This document shows, piece after piece, positions 35,049 to 44,296 of a stretch of DNA of 64,000 nt. Position numbers and translations under genes: made by a program. Below the pieces are notes generated by a model that saw only the letters and a program-made list of their open reading frames with translations, searched no databases and was not told the origin of the DNA. The stretch is from Sphingomonas sp. R647 (GTDB taxonomy: Bacteria > Pseudomonadota > Alphaproteobacteria > Sphingomonadales > Sphingomonadaceae), in the NCBI RefSeq assembly GCF_020177055.1, contig NZ_JAIQXT010000002.1, positions 124,001 to 188,000 of the forward strand. The letters run 5' to 3'. Position 1 is the stretch's first letter, and every line of letters starts with the position of its first letter.

Positions 35049-37415
35049 ATGCCCACGACCCGAACGCTCCGCCTCGCTACCTCAATCCTGGCGGCCGGCG
35101 CTGCGTTGGGCGGGTGCGCAGCGACGCGCGACGCCGAACAGGCGCCAGCGCAGCCGGTGGTCGCGGCGCGGGGTAAGCCGATCCTCACGGTCGCCGGGCT
35201 GCGGTTCAAGGACCTCAACGCATCGGGCACGCTCGATCGCTATGAGGACTGGCGGATCGCGCCCGAGTTGCGCGCGCGCGATCTGGTTGCGCGGATGACG
35301 CTGGCTGAAAAAGCCGGGATGATGCTGATCGCGACGCACAATCCCGATTGCGACGGGTCGGTCACGGCGGACGGGCGCGCGCTGATCGAGAAGGAGGAGA
35401 TGAGCCGCTTCATCCTGCGCGCGACCGTCTCGACCCAGCCGGCCGATTGTTCGGTCAAGCTGACCGGTTTCCGCCTGCGCGGCGGCTATCGCCAGACGCC
35501 CGAGCAGATGGCGCGCTTCACCAATGCGGTGCAGGAATTGCGTGAGGGGACGCGGCTCGGCATCCCGGCATTGTTCAAGGATAATGCCCGCAACCATGTC
35601 GAGGTCAGCCCGACCTTTGGCATCGGGCAGGGGGCGGGGGCCTTTACCGAATTCCCCAAGGAGGCGGGCCTCGCCGCCGCTGCGCTCGGCGTTGCTGCGC
35701 CACCGCGCGCCGATGTCGGTGCGCCGCCTGCCGGGCTGCGCGGCGACATGGGCGTCATCCGCGATTTCACCCGCGTGATGGGCCAGGAATGGCGCGCGAT
35801 CGGGCTGCGCGGCATGTACGGATACATGGCCGATCTCGGCACCGAACCGCGCTGGTCGCGCTTCCACGAAACGTTCAGCGAGGATGCCGATCTGGTCGGC
35901 GAGATCGCGTCATCGCTGGTCGAGGGGCTTCAGGGCCGCAAGCAGGCGAACGGTCTCGCCCTGTCTCCCGCGACCCATGTCAGCATGACGCTCAAGCACT
36001 TCCCGGGCGGCGGGCCGCAACAGCTCGGGCTCGATGCGCATTACAGCTTCGGCAAGGACCAGTTCTACACCGACCCGAGCGGTCGCTATGGCTTCGACTA
36101 TCACCTCCGCCCGTTCGAGCGCGCGATTGCCGCCGGGGTGGGGTCGATCATGCCCTATTATGGCGTGCCGGTGGACGCCCGGCACAAGCGCCGCGACGTC
36201 GAGAGCATCGGCATGGCCTTTTCGCGCCAGATCGTCACCGGCATCCTGCGCGATGAGCTGGGCTTCAAGGGCTATGTGAACTCCGACAGCGGGATCATCG
36301 AGGAACGCGGCTGGGGGCTGGAGGACAGCCGGATCAACCCCGCGACCGGGCGTAACTACACCGTCGCCGACCGCACCGCGCTGGCGATCCGCGCTGGCAC
36401 CGATGTGCTGTCAGAGTTTCGCAATAAGGACACGATTATCGATCTGGTCTGCGCCGGTGCGCTGGACGAGGCGCGTGACCTGAACCCGGCGGTGGAGCGG
36501 CTGCTGACCGAGCAATTCGCGTTGGGTCTGTTCGAAAGCCCCTATGTCGATGCCGATGCTGCGGCAGGTGCGATCGGCACGGCGGCGAACCGCGAATTGG
36601 GGCTGGAGATGCAGCGCCGCTCGCTGGTGCTGCTCCAGAATCAGGCGATCGAGGGCGCACCGGTGCTGCCGCTCGCGGCGAACAGCCGGATCTATACGAT
36701 GGGCTTTGCCGGCGCGGACTTCACCAAACGCGGCTTTGTCGCGACCGACGGCAATTACGATGCGGCGAAGGGTGAGGCGCGCCCGCGCGTGCCGGAGGGG
36801 ACGCAGTTCGCGGTCATCAACGTCCGCGTCAACAACAACCCCGCGCGCCGGTATTCGAGCAAGGATGCCCAGACCGGCCGCCGTACGATCGACCCGTCGG
36901 TGAAGATCCTCGACCGCGCCACCGGCAAGCGTCAGCAAAGCTGGAGCGAACAGGATCCCTGCGCCGCGCCAGACGCGGATCCGAAGCGGGAATGTGTCGA
37001 CGACAATCTGATCTTCGGAGGCAGCTTTCCGTGGGAGGCGGGCATGCTGTCCTTCTCGGCGATGGCGCAGGCCCAGAGCTGGTCGGTCTACCCCTCGCTC
37101 GCCGATATTCAGGGCGTGATCCGTGAGATCGGCGACCCGCGCCGGGTGATCCTCAACATCTATTTCCGCCAGCCCTATGTGCTGGATGCGGAGAGCGGGC
37201 TGCGCGGCACCGGGGCGATCCTGGCGAGCTTCGGCGCGAGCGATGCGGCGCAGATCGATGTGCTGACCGGGCGGCGGGCACCCGCGGGGCGGTTGCCGTT
37301 CGCGCTGCCCGCGTCACTGACTGCGGTTGATCGCCAGCATTCCGACGCGCCCGGCTATGGCGAGACTGCGAAGGGGACGCTCTACCCCTATGGTTTCGGC
37401 CTAACCTATCGCTGA
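35049..37415 (+). CDS. Glycoside hydrolase family 3 lipoprotein
   Basis: 788 residues. The N-terminus MPTTRTLRLATSILAAGAAL ends in LGGC, a lipobox, so a membrane-anchored lipoprotein is likely. GH3 N-domain: RMTLAEKAGMM, LKHFPGGGPQQLGLDAHY (the KH..GGG block) and the nucleophile Asp in GYVNSDSGIIEERGWG. GH3 C-domain: RSLVLLQNQ, GRRAPAGRLPFALP and a final YPYGFGLTYR. An insert of charged sequence at about residues 590-660 (RYSSKDAQTGRRTIDPSVK, DPKRECVDDN) is longer than in standard beta-glucosidases. Expected to release terminal sugars from glucuronic-acid-containing oligosaccharides; exact specificity unknown. Confidence 0.9.
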   Translation: MPTTRTLRLATSILAAGAALGGCAATRDAEQAPAQPVVAARGKPILTVAGLRFKDLNASGTLDRYEDWRIAPELRARDLVARMTLAEKAGMMLIATHNPDCDGSVTADGRALIEKEEMSRFILRATVSTQPADCSVKLTGFRLRGGYRQTPEQMARFTNAVQELREGTRLGIPALFKDNARNHVEVSPTFGIGQGAGAFTEFPKEAGLAAAALGVAAPPRADVGAPPAGLRGDMGVIRDFTRVMGQEWRAIGLRGMYGYMADLGTEPRWSRFHETFSEDADLVGEIASSLVEGLQGRKQANGLALSPATHVSMTLKHFPGGGPQQLGLDAHYSFGKDQFYTDPSGRYGFDYHLRPFERAIAAGVGSIMPYYGVPVDARHKRRDVESIGMAFSRQIVTGILRDELGFKGYVNSDSGIIEERGWGLEDSRINPATGRNYTVADRTALAIRAGTDVLSEFRNKDTIIDLVCAGALDEARDLNPAVERLLTEQFALGLFESPYVDADAAAGAIGTAANRELGLEMQRRSLVLLQNQAIEGAPVLPLAANSRIYTMGFAGADFTKRGFVATDGNYDAAKGEARPRVPEGTQFAVINVRVNNNPARRYSSKDAQTGRRTIDPSVKILDRATGKRQQSWSEQDPCAAPDADPKRECVDDNLIFGGSFPWEAGMLSFSAMAQAQSWSVYPSLADIQGVIREIGDPRRVILNIYFRQPYVLDAESGLRGTGAILASFGASDAAQIDVLTGRRAPAGRLPFALPASLTAVDRQHSDAPGYGETAKGTLYPYGFGLTYR

Positions 37416-37462
37416 GGCGGGAGCGGGCTGGTGCTGCACGTTCCAGCTTTGCTGAAACAAAC

Positions 37463-38221
37463 TCAGCCAAGCGCCTGGGCGTAACGCGCGCGCTTCGATG
37501 CTGACAGCTTACGCGCTTCCTCGATCGCGCGCTCCTCGGTCGCGAACAACAGGCTGTCGAGCACCGCGGACAGGTGCGCGCGCATCGCCGCCCGTGCGGT
37601 CACCGGATTGCGGGTGCGCAGCGCGTCGAGGATTACCTGATGCTCGTCGACCACAGGCTTGACGTTGGCCGACCGCGCCTTCGCATAAAGCAGCGCGCTT
37701 TCCGGTGACTTGGCGCGCAGCGACCACAGCGTGTCGATCAGGTTCACCATCGCCGCATTCCGCGTCGCGCGCGCAATCGTCAGGTGGAATTGGTAGTCGG
37801 CATCCTCAGTTCCGGCATTGCGCTCATTCTCGCGCGCGATCTCGTCGATCAGCTTTCCCAGCGTGTCGAGCTCCTCATCGGTGATGTGCGACGCCGCGAG
37901 TGCCGCCGCTTCCCCCTCGATCAACAGCCGCGCTTCGGTCAGCTCGAACGCGGTGACGTTGAACTCCGCCTGACCTGCAGCGCTGGGCAATCCGCGCAGA
38001 TAGGCGCCCGAGCCGACCCGAACCTCGACGATGCCCTGAACCTCCAGCGCGATGATCGCTTCGCGGATGGTCGGTCGGCTGACATTATACTCGATCGCCA
38101 GTTCGCGTTCGGTCGGCAGGCGGTCGCCCGGCTGATATCGGCCGCTTGCGAACACCTCCAGCAATCGCCGCGCAATTGCCTGGTAAAGCCGATCTCTGCC
38201 GCTGTCGCTTTCGTTCGCCAT
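37463..38221 (-). CDS. GntR-family regulator, FadR subfamily
   Basis: 252 residues from ATG at 38221 (MANESDSGRDRLYQAIARR). Winged helix with PGDRLPTERELAIEYNVSRPTIREAIIALEVQGIVEVR near the N-terminus (the VSRPTIREAI helix is the recognition helix). The FCD effector domain follows: EARLLIEGEAAALAA, DADYQFHLTIARATRN and VVDEHQVILDALRTRN supply the Asp and three His that bind a metal-carboxylate ligand. Similar to ExuR/UxuR-type uronate repressors. Its position in the uronate locus suggests it senses a uronate or KDG and binds the ATTGGYCAGAC sites at 33730-33740 and 38283-38293. Confidence 0.9.
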   Translation of the reverse strand: MANESDSGRDRLYQAIARRLLEVFASGRYQPGDRLPTERELAIEYNVSRPTIREAIIALEVQGIVEVRVGSGAYLRGLPSAAGQAEFNVTAFELTEARLLIEGEAAALAASHITDEELDTLGKLIDEIARENERNAGTEDADYQFHLTIARATRNAAMVNLIDTLWSLRAKSPESALLYAKARSANVKPVVDEHQVILDALRTRNPVTARAAMRAHLSAVLDSLLFATEERAIEEARKLSASKRARYAQALG

Positions 38222-38279
38222 CTTTACTCTCGGTTCTGATCGCCTTGGGGCGGTGTGGATACTGCTATCGTGATGCGCG

Positions 38280-38293
38280 CCAATTGGCCAGAC
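38280..38293. promoter_or_regulatory. Candidate GntR operator upstream of the TonB receptor
   Basis: The plus strand reads CCAATTGG at 38280-38287 running into ATTGGCCAGAC at 38283-38293. It matches ATTGGTCAGAC before uxaC at ten of eleven positions. It lies in the 257-base gap between the GntR gene and the receptor gene. The rest of this gap has AT-richer stretches but no clear -35/-10 pair. Confidence 0.45.
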
Positions 38294-38478
38294 CTCTGTC
38301 AAACATGGAGATATGGAGGTCGCATTTCCTCGTCTCGGTAAACCCCCTCAGAGCGTTGATGGATGCATCACGTACAAATTACTCTTCCAACGCCAATCAG
38401 CTTGTGGCATGACCAATTTCATCGCAGCGTCCTGACCAAGCGGAAAAGAGGGCGCGCATCGAGGGAGGGAGTTGAAAG

Positions 38479-40728
38479 ATGAATTCTGTAAAGTTGGTTA
38501 GCTCGGTCGCGCGGATCGCCTTGGCGGTTGGATGCGCGGGCCTCACGGTTCCTGCGCTCGCACAGGACGCTGCGCCCGCCGACGATGGTGCGGCTTCTGA
38601 CGAAATCGTCATCACCGCACAAAAGCGCGAACAGAATGTCCTCGACGTTCCGGTTGCAGTTTCCGTCGTCAACCAGACCGTGCTGGATGCCGCTCAGGTT
38701 ACGGACTTTTCCGGCCTGACCAATGTGTCGCCGTCTTTGACCATCACCGCCAGCGGCAACCAGAACCAGAACACCGTCTCGCTGCGCGGCATCGGCACGT
38801 TCAGCTTCTCGACGTCGGTCGAGCCGTCGGTTCTGGTGATGGTCGACGAAATTCCGCTGCTTTTGCCGGGACAGGCGTTCGGCAACCTGACCGACGTGGC
38901 ACGGATCGAAGTGTTGCGCGGACCGCAGGGCACGCTGTTCGGCAAGAGCGCCTCGGCGGGCGTCATCAGCATCACGACCGAGGCTCCGACCAGCACGCTG
39001 ACGGGTTCGGCCGAACTGATGGCCACGGCCGACGACGAATATAAGGTCCAGGCGGGCCTGTCGGGACCGATCGGACCGGATGGCGGCTTTCGCCTGTCGG
39101 GTTATTATTCCGATTTCGGCGGTTATATCAACAATTTGCACACGGGTAACAAGCTTGGCCAGCTCGAAACCTGGGGCGTGCGGGGCAAGTTCGACTATCG
39201 CATCGGCGCGCTCGACCTGAGCCTGATCGCCGACTACGGCGACTCTTACGGCAATGGCGGCGTCGACACCTTCCGCCGTCTCGATCAGCGCAACGCAGCC
39301 GGAAATCCGGTCAACACCAGCTACAACCTCACCGGGATCACCCCCGGACCCGACAACGTCAACGTCCGTATCAATGACGAGCAGGTCAATGATAGCGACC
39401 AGCTGCTCCTCGCAGCCAAGTTGAACCTCGATCTCGGCTTTGCGACCCTGTCCTCGATCACCAGCTACCAGAACTGGAACTATTATATCGAGAATGATCA
39501 GGATTTGACGCCCAGCCCGTCGATCTTGCAGCTCTCAGGCTATGACGTGAAGAGCGTGACGCAGGAGCTGCGGTTGACCTCGGCGCCGAGCGAGCCGTTC
39601 GAATATATGGTCGGCCTGTACTATAGCGATGGCGGTACCGATCGCACCTTCGTCCGCCTCGCGCCGAACACCCCGCCGCTGCGCCAGAACTGGGCGTCGA
39701 CCGGTAACAGCCGCAGCTATGCCGGCTTCGTCCAGCTGGGCTTCGACCTGTCTCCGACGACTAAGCTGTCCGGCGGCGCGCGCATCAACCATGAGAAGAT
39801 CGACATCCGCTTCCAGGACAACCGCACCGCCACGCCAGTGGTATACAGCGGAGACGATTCGGAAACTGCCTTCACCTGGAAGGTCGCGTTGCAGCACGAC
39901 TTTTCGGATGATCTGATGGCGTTCGCCTCGGTCGCGACCGGCTATAAGGGCCAGGCCTATGACGTCGCGTCGGGCTTCGACCAGCGCCGCGCGAGCAATC
40001 CGATCCGTTCGGAATCCAGCATGAACTATGAAATCGGGCTCAAGGGCCGCGCGTTCGATCGGCGCGCGCAGTTCCAGCTGGTCGCGTTCTGGACCGACTA
40101 TGACGACTTTCAGGCACAGGGCATCAACAATGATGTGGTGCCGCAGCAGTTCGAGTTGACCAATGTCGGCAAGCTGCGCTCACGCGGCGTCGAGTTCGAG
40201 GCGTCGGTCAATCCGACCGATGGCCTGACCCTGTTCGGGTCGGCTGCCTATATCGACGCGCGGATCCGTGAGTTCCCCAACGCCCAATGCTACTACGGGC
40301 AGACGGTCGCCGAGGGCTGCGTCCTCGATACCGCCAGCGGTCAGTTCCGGCAGGATCTGGCGGGCAAGAAGCTGGCCAATTCGCCCGACTTCAAGTTCAA
40401 CTTCGGGTTCAAATACGAAGCGCCGCTTACCGAGAGCCTCGAACTGGTCACCGACGGCAACTATGTGTGGCAGAGCTCGGTCGGTGCCTTGAGCCAGAAT
40501 CCGCGCTCGGTGATCGATGCCTATGGCATCGCCAATGCGTCGATCGGGGTGCAGGACAAGGATGGCGACTGGCGCGTCAGCTTCTTCGTCAACAACCTGT
40601 TCGATCAGGATTATGTGACCTCACTGATCGACAATACGACGACGCGCGACGCGCCGTACATCATCTACCAACAGGTCCCGCGCAACTATAAGCGCTATGT
40701 CGGCGTGCGCGCCCGCATCGGCTTCTGA
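38479..40728 (+). CDS. TonB-dependent receptor (uronate locus)
   Basis: 749 residues. Signal peptide (MNSVKLVSSVARIALAVGCAG, cleavage near ALAQ), TonB-box-like DEIVITAQKREQNVLDVPVAVSV, complete plug (VTDFSGLTNVSPSLTI, VSLRGIGTFSFSTSVEPSVLVMVDE, VARIEVLRGPQGTLFGKSASAGVISI) and a barrel ending in the aromatic ARIGF. No STN domain, so no FecR-type signalling. GGGAGGGAG lies 10 bases before the ATG. Likely imports uronic-acid oligosaccharides for the surrounding glycosidases; ligand not determined from sequence. Confidence 0.92.
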   Translation: MNSVKLVSSVARIALAVGCAGLTVPALAQDAAPADDGAASDEIVITAQKREQNVLDVPVAVSVVNQTVLDAAQVTDFSGLTNVSPSLTITASGNQNQNTVSLRGIGTFSFSTSVEPSVLVMVDEIPLLLPGQAFGNLTDVARIEVLRGPQGTLFGKSASAGVISITTEAPTSTLTGSAELMATADDEYKVQAGLSGPIGPDGGFRLSGYYSDFGGYINNLHTGNKLGQLETWGVRGKFDYRIGALDLSLIADYGDSYGNGGVDTFRRLDQRNAAGNPVNTSYNLTGITPGPDNVNVRINDEQVNDSDQLLLAAKLNLDLGFATLSSITSYQNWNYYIENDQDLTPSPSILQLSGYDVKSVTQELRLTSAPSEPFEYMVGLYYSDGGTDRTFVRLAPNTPPLRQNWASTGNSRSYAGFVQLGFDLSPTTKLSGGARINHEKIDIRFQDNRTATPVVYSGDDSETAFTWKVALQHDFSDDLMAFASVATGYKGQAYDVASGFDQRRASNPIRSESSMNYEIGLKGRAFDRRAQFQLVAFWTDYDDFQAQGINNDVVPQQFELTNVGKLRSRGVEFEASVNPTDGLTLFGSAAYIDARIREFPNAQCYYGQTVAEGCVLDTASGQFRQDLAGKKLANSPDFKFNFGFKYEAPLTESLELVTDGNYVWQSSVGALSQNPRSVIDAYGIANASIGVQDKDGDWRVSFFVNNLFDQDYVTSLIDNTTTRDAPYIIYQQVPRNYKRYVGVRARIGF

Positions 40729-40752
40729 TACGGATAACGGGCCGGGCGCTTG

Positions 40753-40784
40753 CCGTCTGGCCCGTTGCCTGTTCGGCCAGACGG
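40753..40784. repeat. Hairpin between receptor and GH2 gene
   Basis: CCGTCTGGCC (40753-40762) pairs perfectly with GGCCAGACGG (40775-40784) around a 12-base loop, about 25 bases after the receptor stop. No T run follows. It may attenuate or stabilise the receptor mRNA. The right arm contains GGCCAGAC, which also resembles the candidate GntR operator core. Confidence 0.4.
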
Positions 40785-40826
40785 AGCGGACAAATCCCCG
40801 CTTCCCATGCGATGATTGAGGTTCCT

Positions 40827-43538
40827 ATGCGCAAACGGGTCCAGACCGTGATGACGACAGCGGCCGCGATTGCGATCCTGTCCTCCGCCTGTTCGGTCGC
40901 CGCTGCATCGCCGCGCGATCCGGCGGTGGCTGCGGATGCGGGGCCGCGTGCGCGCACCGTGCTGGCCGAGGGCTGGCAGTTCAACTTCGTCGGCGAAGCT
41001 GGGCCGGACGCGCACAATCCCAAGCCAGAGAACTGGCAGCAGGTTTCGGTCCCGCACACCTGGAACCGGGTCGGCTATTACCTGTCCGATCCGCAAACCC
41101 ATGTGAACAGCGCGCAGGGCGTCAACAAGGCGCAGGGAGTGGGCTGGTATCATCTGTCCTTTACCCCGGCTGCGGATGGCGCGGGCAAGCGTGCGTTTCT
41201 CGAGTTCGATGCGGCGAGCCGTACTGCCGAAGTCTGGCTCAACGGCGTCCGGTTGGGCGAGCATCGCAACCCCTTTGGCCGCTTCCGGCTCGACGCGACC
41301 GACGCGATCCGCTTCGGGCAGGCCAATTCGCTGTATGTGAAGGTCGACAACACTCAGCCGCGCTTCGGTAACAGCACGGCCGATGTGCTGCCGATGACCG
41401 GCGACTTCTTTGTTCGCGGCGGTTTGTACCGTCCGGTCAGCCTCGTGCTGGCCAACCCGGTCCATATCGACCTGCTCGATTCGGGCGGACCGGGCGTCTA
41501 TGCCGCCACCCGCAGCGCCGATGCGGGCAGCGCGACGATCGATCTGGTGGCGCGGCTCAGGAACGATAGCGGCGCCGCGCGCGACGTCACCGTGGACGTG
41601 CAACTGCTCGACGATACGGGCAAGGCGGTCGCGCGCTGGCGCCATGCCGGGCAGGTGACGCCAGGAGCTCCAGCGGAGATCAAGGGCGCGCTGAGCGTCG
41701 TCAATCCCCGGCTGTGGAATGGCACCGCCGACCCCTATCTCCACACGTTGCGGGTCGAGGTGCGCGGCGCGGACGGCGCGTTGCTCGACGCGCTTGATCA
41801 GCGCTTCGGGATCCGCACGATGCGGCTCGACGCCAATGAAGGCTTCATCCTCAACGGCAAGCGCGTGCCGCTGGTCGGCGTCGGTATCCACCAGGACACC
41901 GAGGCGTCAGACTGGGCAGTCAGCTATGACGATGTCGCCGAGACGGTCGATATCCTGCGCGACATGGGCGCGAACAGCATCCGGCTCGCGCACTATCAGC
42001 ATGGCCAGCCGATCCACGAACTCGCCGATCGCCACGGCATCGTACTGTGGGATGAGATTGGCCTCGTCACCGCCTGGACCAATGCCAAGGATCAGGTCGA
42101 AACCCCCGATGGCATCCGTCGCAATGCGCGGGTGCAGTTGGAGGATCTGATCAAGCAGAATTACAACCACGCCTCAGTCGGGGTGTGGGGTATCGCCAAC
42201 GAGGTCGATTTTGGTCCCGGTCGCCCCGATTTCCTGGGTCGCCCGCCCGAAGTGCTGGCCGATCCGCTGCCGCTGCTCAAGGACCTGTACGGGCAAGCGA
42301 AGGCGATCGACCCGCTGCGCCCGGTGGTGCTCGCGCAATGCTGTGAAGAGCGCGGGCTGCGCGACGTGCCGCCGGTCGCCGATACGGTCGATGCGGTCGG
42401 CGCGAACCGCTATTATGGCTGGTATTACGGCAAGCCGCACGAGCTTGGCGCCCATCTCGACGCGCTGCGCGCCAAGCGGCCGAACCAGCCGGTGTCGATC
42501 AGCGAGATCGGGGCGGGCGGGGCGCCCAATATGCAGTCCGACAATCCCACCGGCGGCCCGATCGAATCCGCCGGACGGACCCAGCCCGAAGCGTTCTTCT
42601 CCTGGTACCATGAGGAAAGCTGGAAGGTGATGAAGGACCGCCGCGACCTGTGGGGAATCTGGTTGTGGAACGGGTTCGATTTCGGATCGACCGTGCGGCG
42701 CGAAGGCGATGCGCAGGACATCAATACGAAGGGCGTGGTGACCTATGATCGCAAGATCAAAAAGGACGCCTTCTACTTCTATCGCGCCAACTGGTCGGAC
42801 AAGCCCACCGTGCATGTGACCGGCCGACGCTATGTCGACCGCGCCTATCCGGTGACCGAGGTGCGCGTGTACAGCAACGCACCCCAGACGGTGCTGAGCG
42901 TCAACGGGCGCGAGATTGGGCGGATGACCGACTGCCCCGACCGCGTCTGCGTGTGGAGCGACGTACGACTGAAGCCCGGCGCGAACCGGATCGAAGCGAT
43001 AGGCGCGTTCGCGTCCGGCACGGTTGCCGACCGCATCGACTGGATGCTCGATACGGCGCAGGCGCGCAGCTTCCGCATCGACAGCGGCGCAATCGTCGCG
43101 GCGAAGGCGGACAAGCGCTTTGGGTCGGACAACTTCTTCGTCGGCGGCGCGGCGGGCACCGCCGATACGCCGGGCGGTCGCGGGCGCCAGCCGGTGCTGG
43201 TCGCGATCGCCGGGACCAATCGTCGCGATGTCGTCGCCAGCTTCCGCAGCGGCAGCGCGTTCGGCTACCGCATCCCCGCTGCCAATGGCCGCTATCGCGT
43301 GACGCTGAGCTTCATCGAGCCCAAGGAAGCGCAGGGCGCGCGGGTGTTCGACGTGACCGCCAATGGCACCGTGGCGCTCAAGGATTTCGACATTCATGCA
43401 AAGGCTGGCGCGCCGCTGACGGCGGTTCGCGAACAGTTCGACGCTGACGTGACCGGCGGCATGCTCGACCTGCAGTTCGTTGCGCGTCGGGGTGAGGCGA
43501 TCGTCTCGGCGATCGAGGTCGAGCCGCTGGCGGACTGA
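40827..43538 (+). CDS. Glycoside hydrolase family 2 enzyme with malectin-like C-terminal domain
   Basis: 903 residues from ATG at 40827 (MRKRVQTVMTTAAAIAILSS), with GAGG 6 bases upstream. Signal peptide, then sugar-binding, immunoglobulin-like and TIM-barrel GH2 domains. The acid/base Glu is about residue 459 in VGVWGIANEVDFG, and the nucleophile Glu is about residue 560 in PVSISEIGAGG. After the barrel come a DUF4982-like region and a malectin-like domain (residues 770-903, RYRVTLSFIEPKEAQGARVF, ending in VSAIEVEPL). Beta-galactosidase and beta-glucuronidase both occur in GH2; the uronate genes nearby favour the latter, but the active-site specificity cannot be read safely. Exported, probably periplasmic. 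Confidence 0.9.
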   Translation: MRKRVQTVMTTAAAIAILSSACSVAAASPRDPAVAADAGPRARTVLAEGWQFNFVGEAGPDAHNPKPENWQQVSVPHTWNRVGYYLSDPQTHVNSAQGVNKAQGVGWYHLSFTPAADGAGKRAFLEFDAASRTAEVWLNGVRLGEHRNPFGRFRLDATDAIRFGQANSLYVKVDNTQPRFGNSTADVLPMTGDFFVRGGLYRPVSLVLANPVHIDLLDSGGPGVYAATRSADAGSATIDLVARLRNDSGAARDVTVDVQLLDDTGKAVARWRHAGQVTPGAPAEIKGALSVVNPRLWNGTADPYLHTLRVEVRGADGALLDALDQRFGIRTMRLDANEGFILNGKRVPLVGVGIHQDTEASDWAVSYDDVAETVDILRDMGANSIRLAHYQHGQPIHELADRHGIVLWDEIGLVTAWTNAKDQVETPDGIRRNARVQLEDLIKQNYNHASVGVWGIANEVDFGPGRPDFLGRPPEVLADPLPLLKDLYGQAKAIDPLRPVVLAQCCEERGLRDVPPVADTVDAVGANRYYGWYYGKPHELGAHLDALRAKRPNQPVSISEIGAGGAPNMQSDNPTGGPIESAGRTQPEAFFSWYHEESWKVMKDRRDLWGIWLWNGFDFGSTVRREGDAQDINTKGVVTYDRKIKKDAFYFYRANWSDKPTVHVTGRRYVDRAYPVTEVRVYSNAPQTVLSVNGREIGRMTDCPDRVCVWSDVRLKPGANRIEAIGAFASGTVADRIDWMLDTAQARSFRIDSGAIVAAKADKRFGSDNFFVGGAAGTADTPGGRGRQPVLVAIAGTNRRDVVASFRSGSAFGYRIPAANGRYRVTLSFIEPKEAQGARVFDVTANGTVALKDFDIHAKAGAPLTAVREQFDADVTGGMLDLQFVARRGEAIVSAIEVEPLAD

Positions 43539-43686
43539 ACGGCGACGCGGCCAGCCCCTGCGGCGGTTGCCCGCGCAGTCCGCGCTTGCGTCCTTGTTGA
43601 GTCACCCCGCCGGAGTGACTTGGGGGCCGCGATCTGCGCATGTCGAACGAGGATCGAGGAACAGCGCAATAAATTATTCGCGCGGT

Positions 43687-43716
43687 TGACGGAAACGCCC
43701 CCGACCCGACTCTTAT
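43687..43716 (+). promoter_or_regulatory. Candidate ECF-sigma promoter motif (sigma gene)
   Basis: TGACGGAAAC at 43687-43696 is followed after 13 bases by CTCTT (43710-43714). The identical ten bases and CTCTT recur before the TonB receptor at 45240. GGAAAC is a common -35 core of ECF-type promoters. The proposed -10 lies right at the ATG of the sigma gene, so either translation starts later or the true -10 is elsewhere. Confidence 0.3.
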
Positions 43717-44296
43717 GGTATCGAGGGGAGAGATCGTCACGACGCGCGCGGAGTTAGCTGAATGGGTCGGTCGCGAGATCCTTCCCCTGGAGCGCGACCT
43801 GCGATCCTGGTTGCGGCGCCGCGTCGCCACCCCAACTGACGTCGAGGACATCGTGCAGGAATGCTATTGCCGATTGGCGCGATTGCACGACGTGTCGCAC
43901 ATTACCCAGCCGCGCGCCTATCTCTACGCGGTGGCGCGCAATCTGTTGCAGAACCAGTTGAAGGCGGCGCGCGTGGTCAGGCTCGAGGCGATTGCGGAAC
44001 TCGATATGGAGTGGCGCTCCGACGATCCGTCGCCGGAGGATGTCGTTATGGCGCGCAGCGAGCTGGGGCGCGTGCAAGCCGCGCTCGCCACGCTGAGCGA
44101 GCGCGCACGGTCGATCTTTGTCATGCGTCGGGTAGAGGGCATGTCACAGCGGGAGATCGCGCAGGCGATGGGCGTATCGGAAGCGGTCGTCGAGAATGAC
44201 GCGAGCCGCAGCCTGCGCGCGATCCTGCAGCTGCTGACCGACCCGGACGTCGAGTCCGATCGTGGCGTTCGCGGCGGGAAACGCCGCAATGCGTGA
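43715..44296 (+). CDS. ECF RNA polymerase sigma factor (FecI-like)
   Basis: 193 residues. Region 2 spans REILPLERDLRSWLRRRVATPTDVEDIVQECYCRLARL and the -10 recognition helix; region 4 is LSERARSIFVMRRVEGMSQREIAQAMGVSEAVVENDASRSL, the -35 helix-turn-helix. Both fit FecI-type ECF factors. It is followed, with 8 bases of overlap, by a FecR anti-sigma gene and then by a receptor with an STN domain, so it should be released when the outer-membrane receptor is occupied and should transcribe that receptor. Confidence 0.93.
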   Translation: MVSRGEIVTTRAELAEWVGREILPLERDLRSWLRRRVATPTDVEDIVQECYCRLARLHDVSHITQPRAYLYAVARNLLQNQLKAARVVRLEAIAELDMEWRSDDPSPEDVVMARSELGRVQAALATLSERARSIFVMRRVEGMSQREIAQAMGVSEAVVENDASRSLRAILQLLTDPDVESDRGVRGGKRRNA

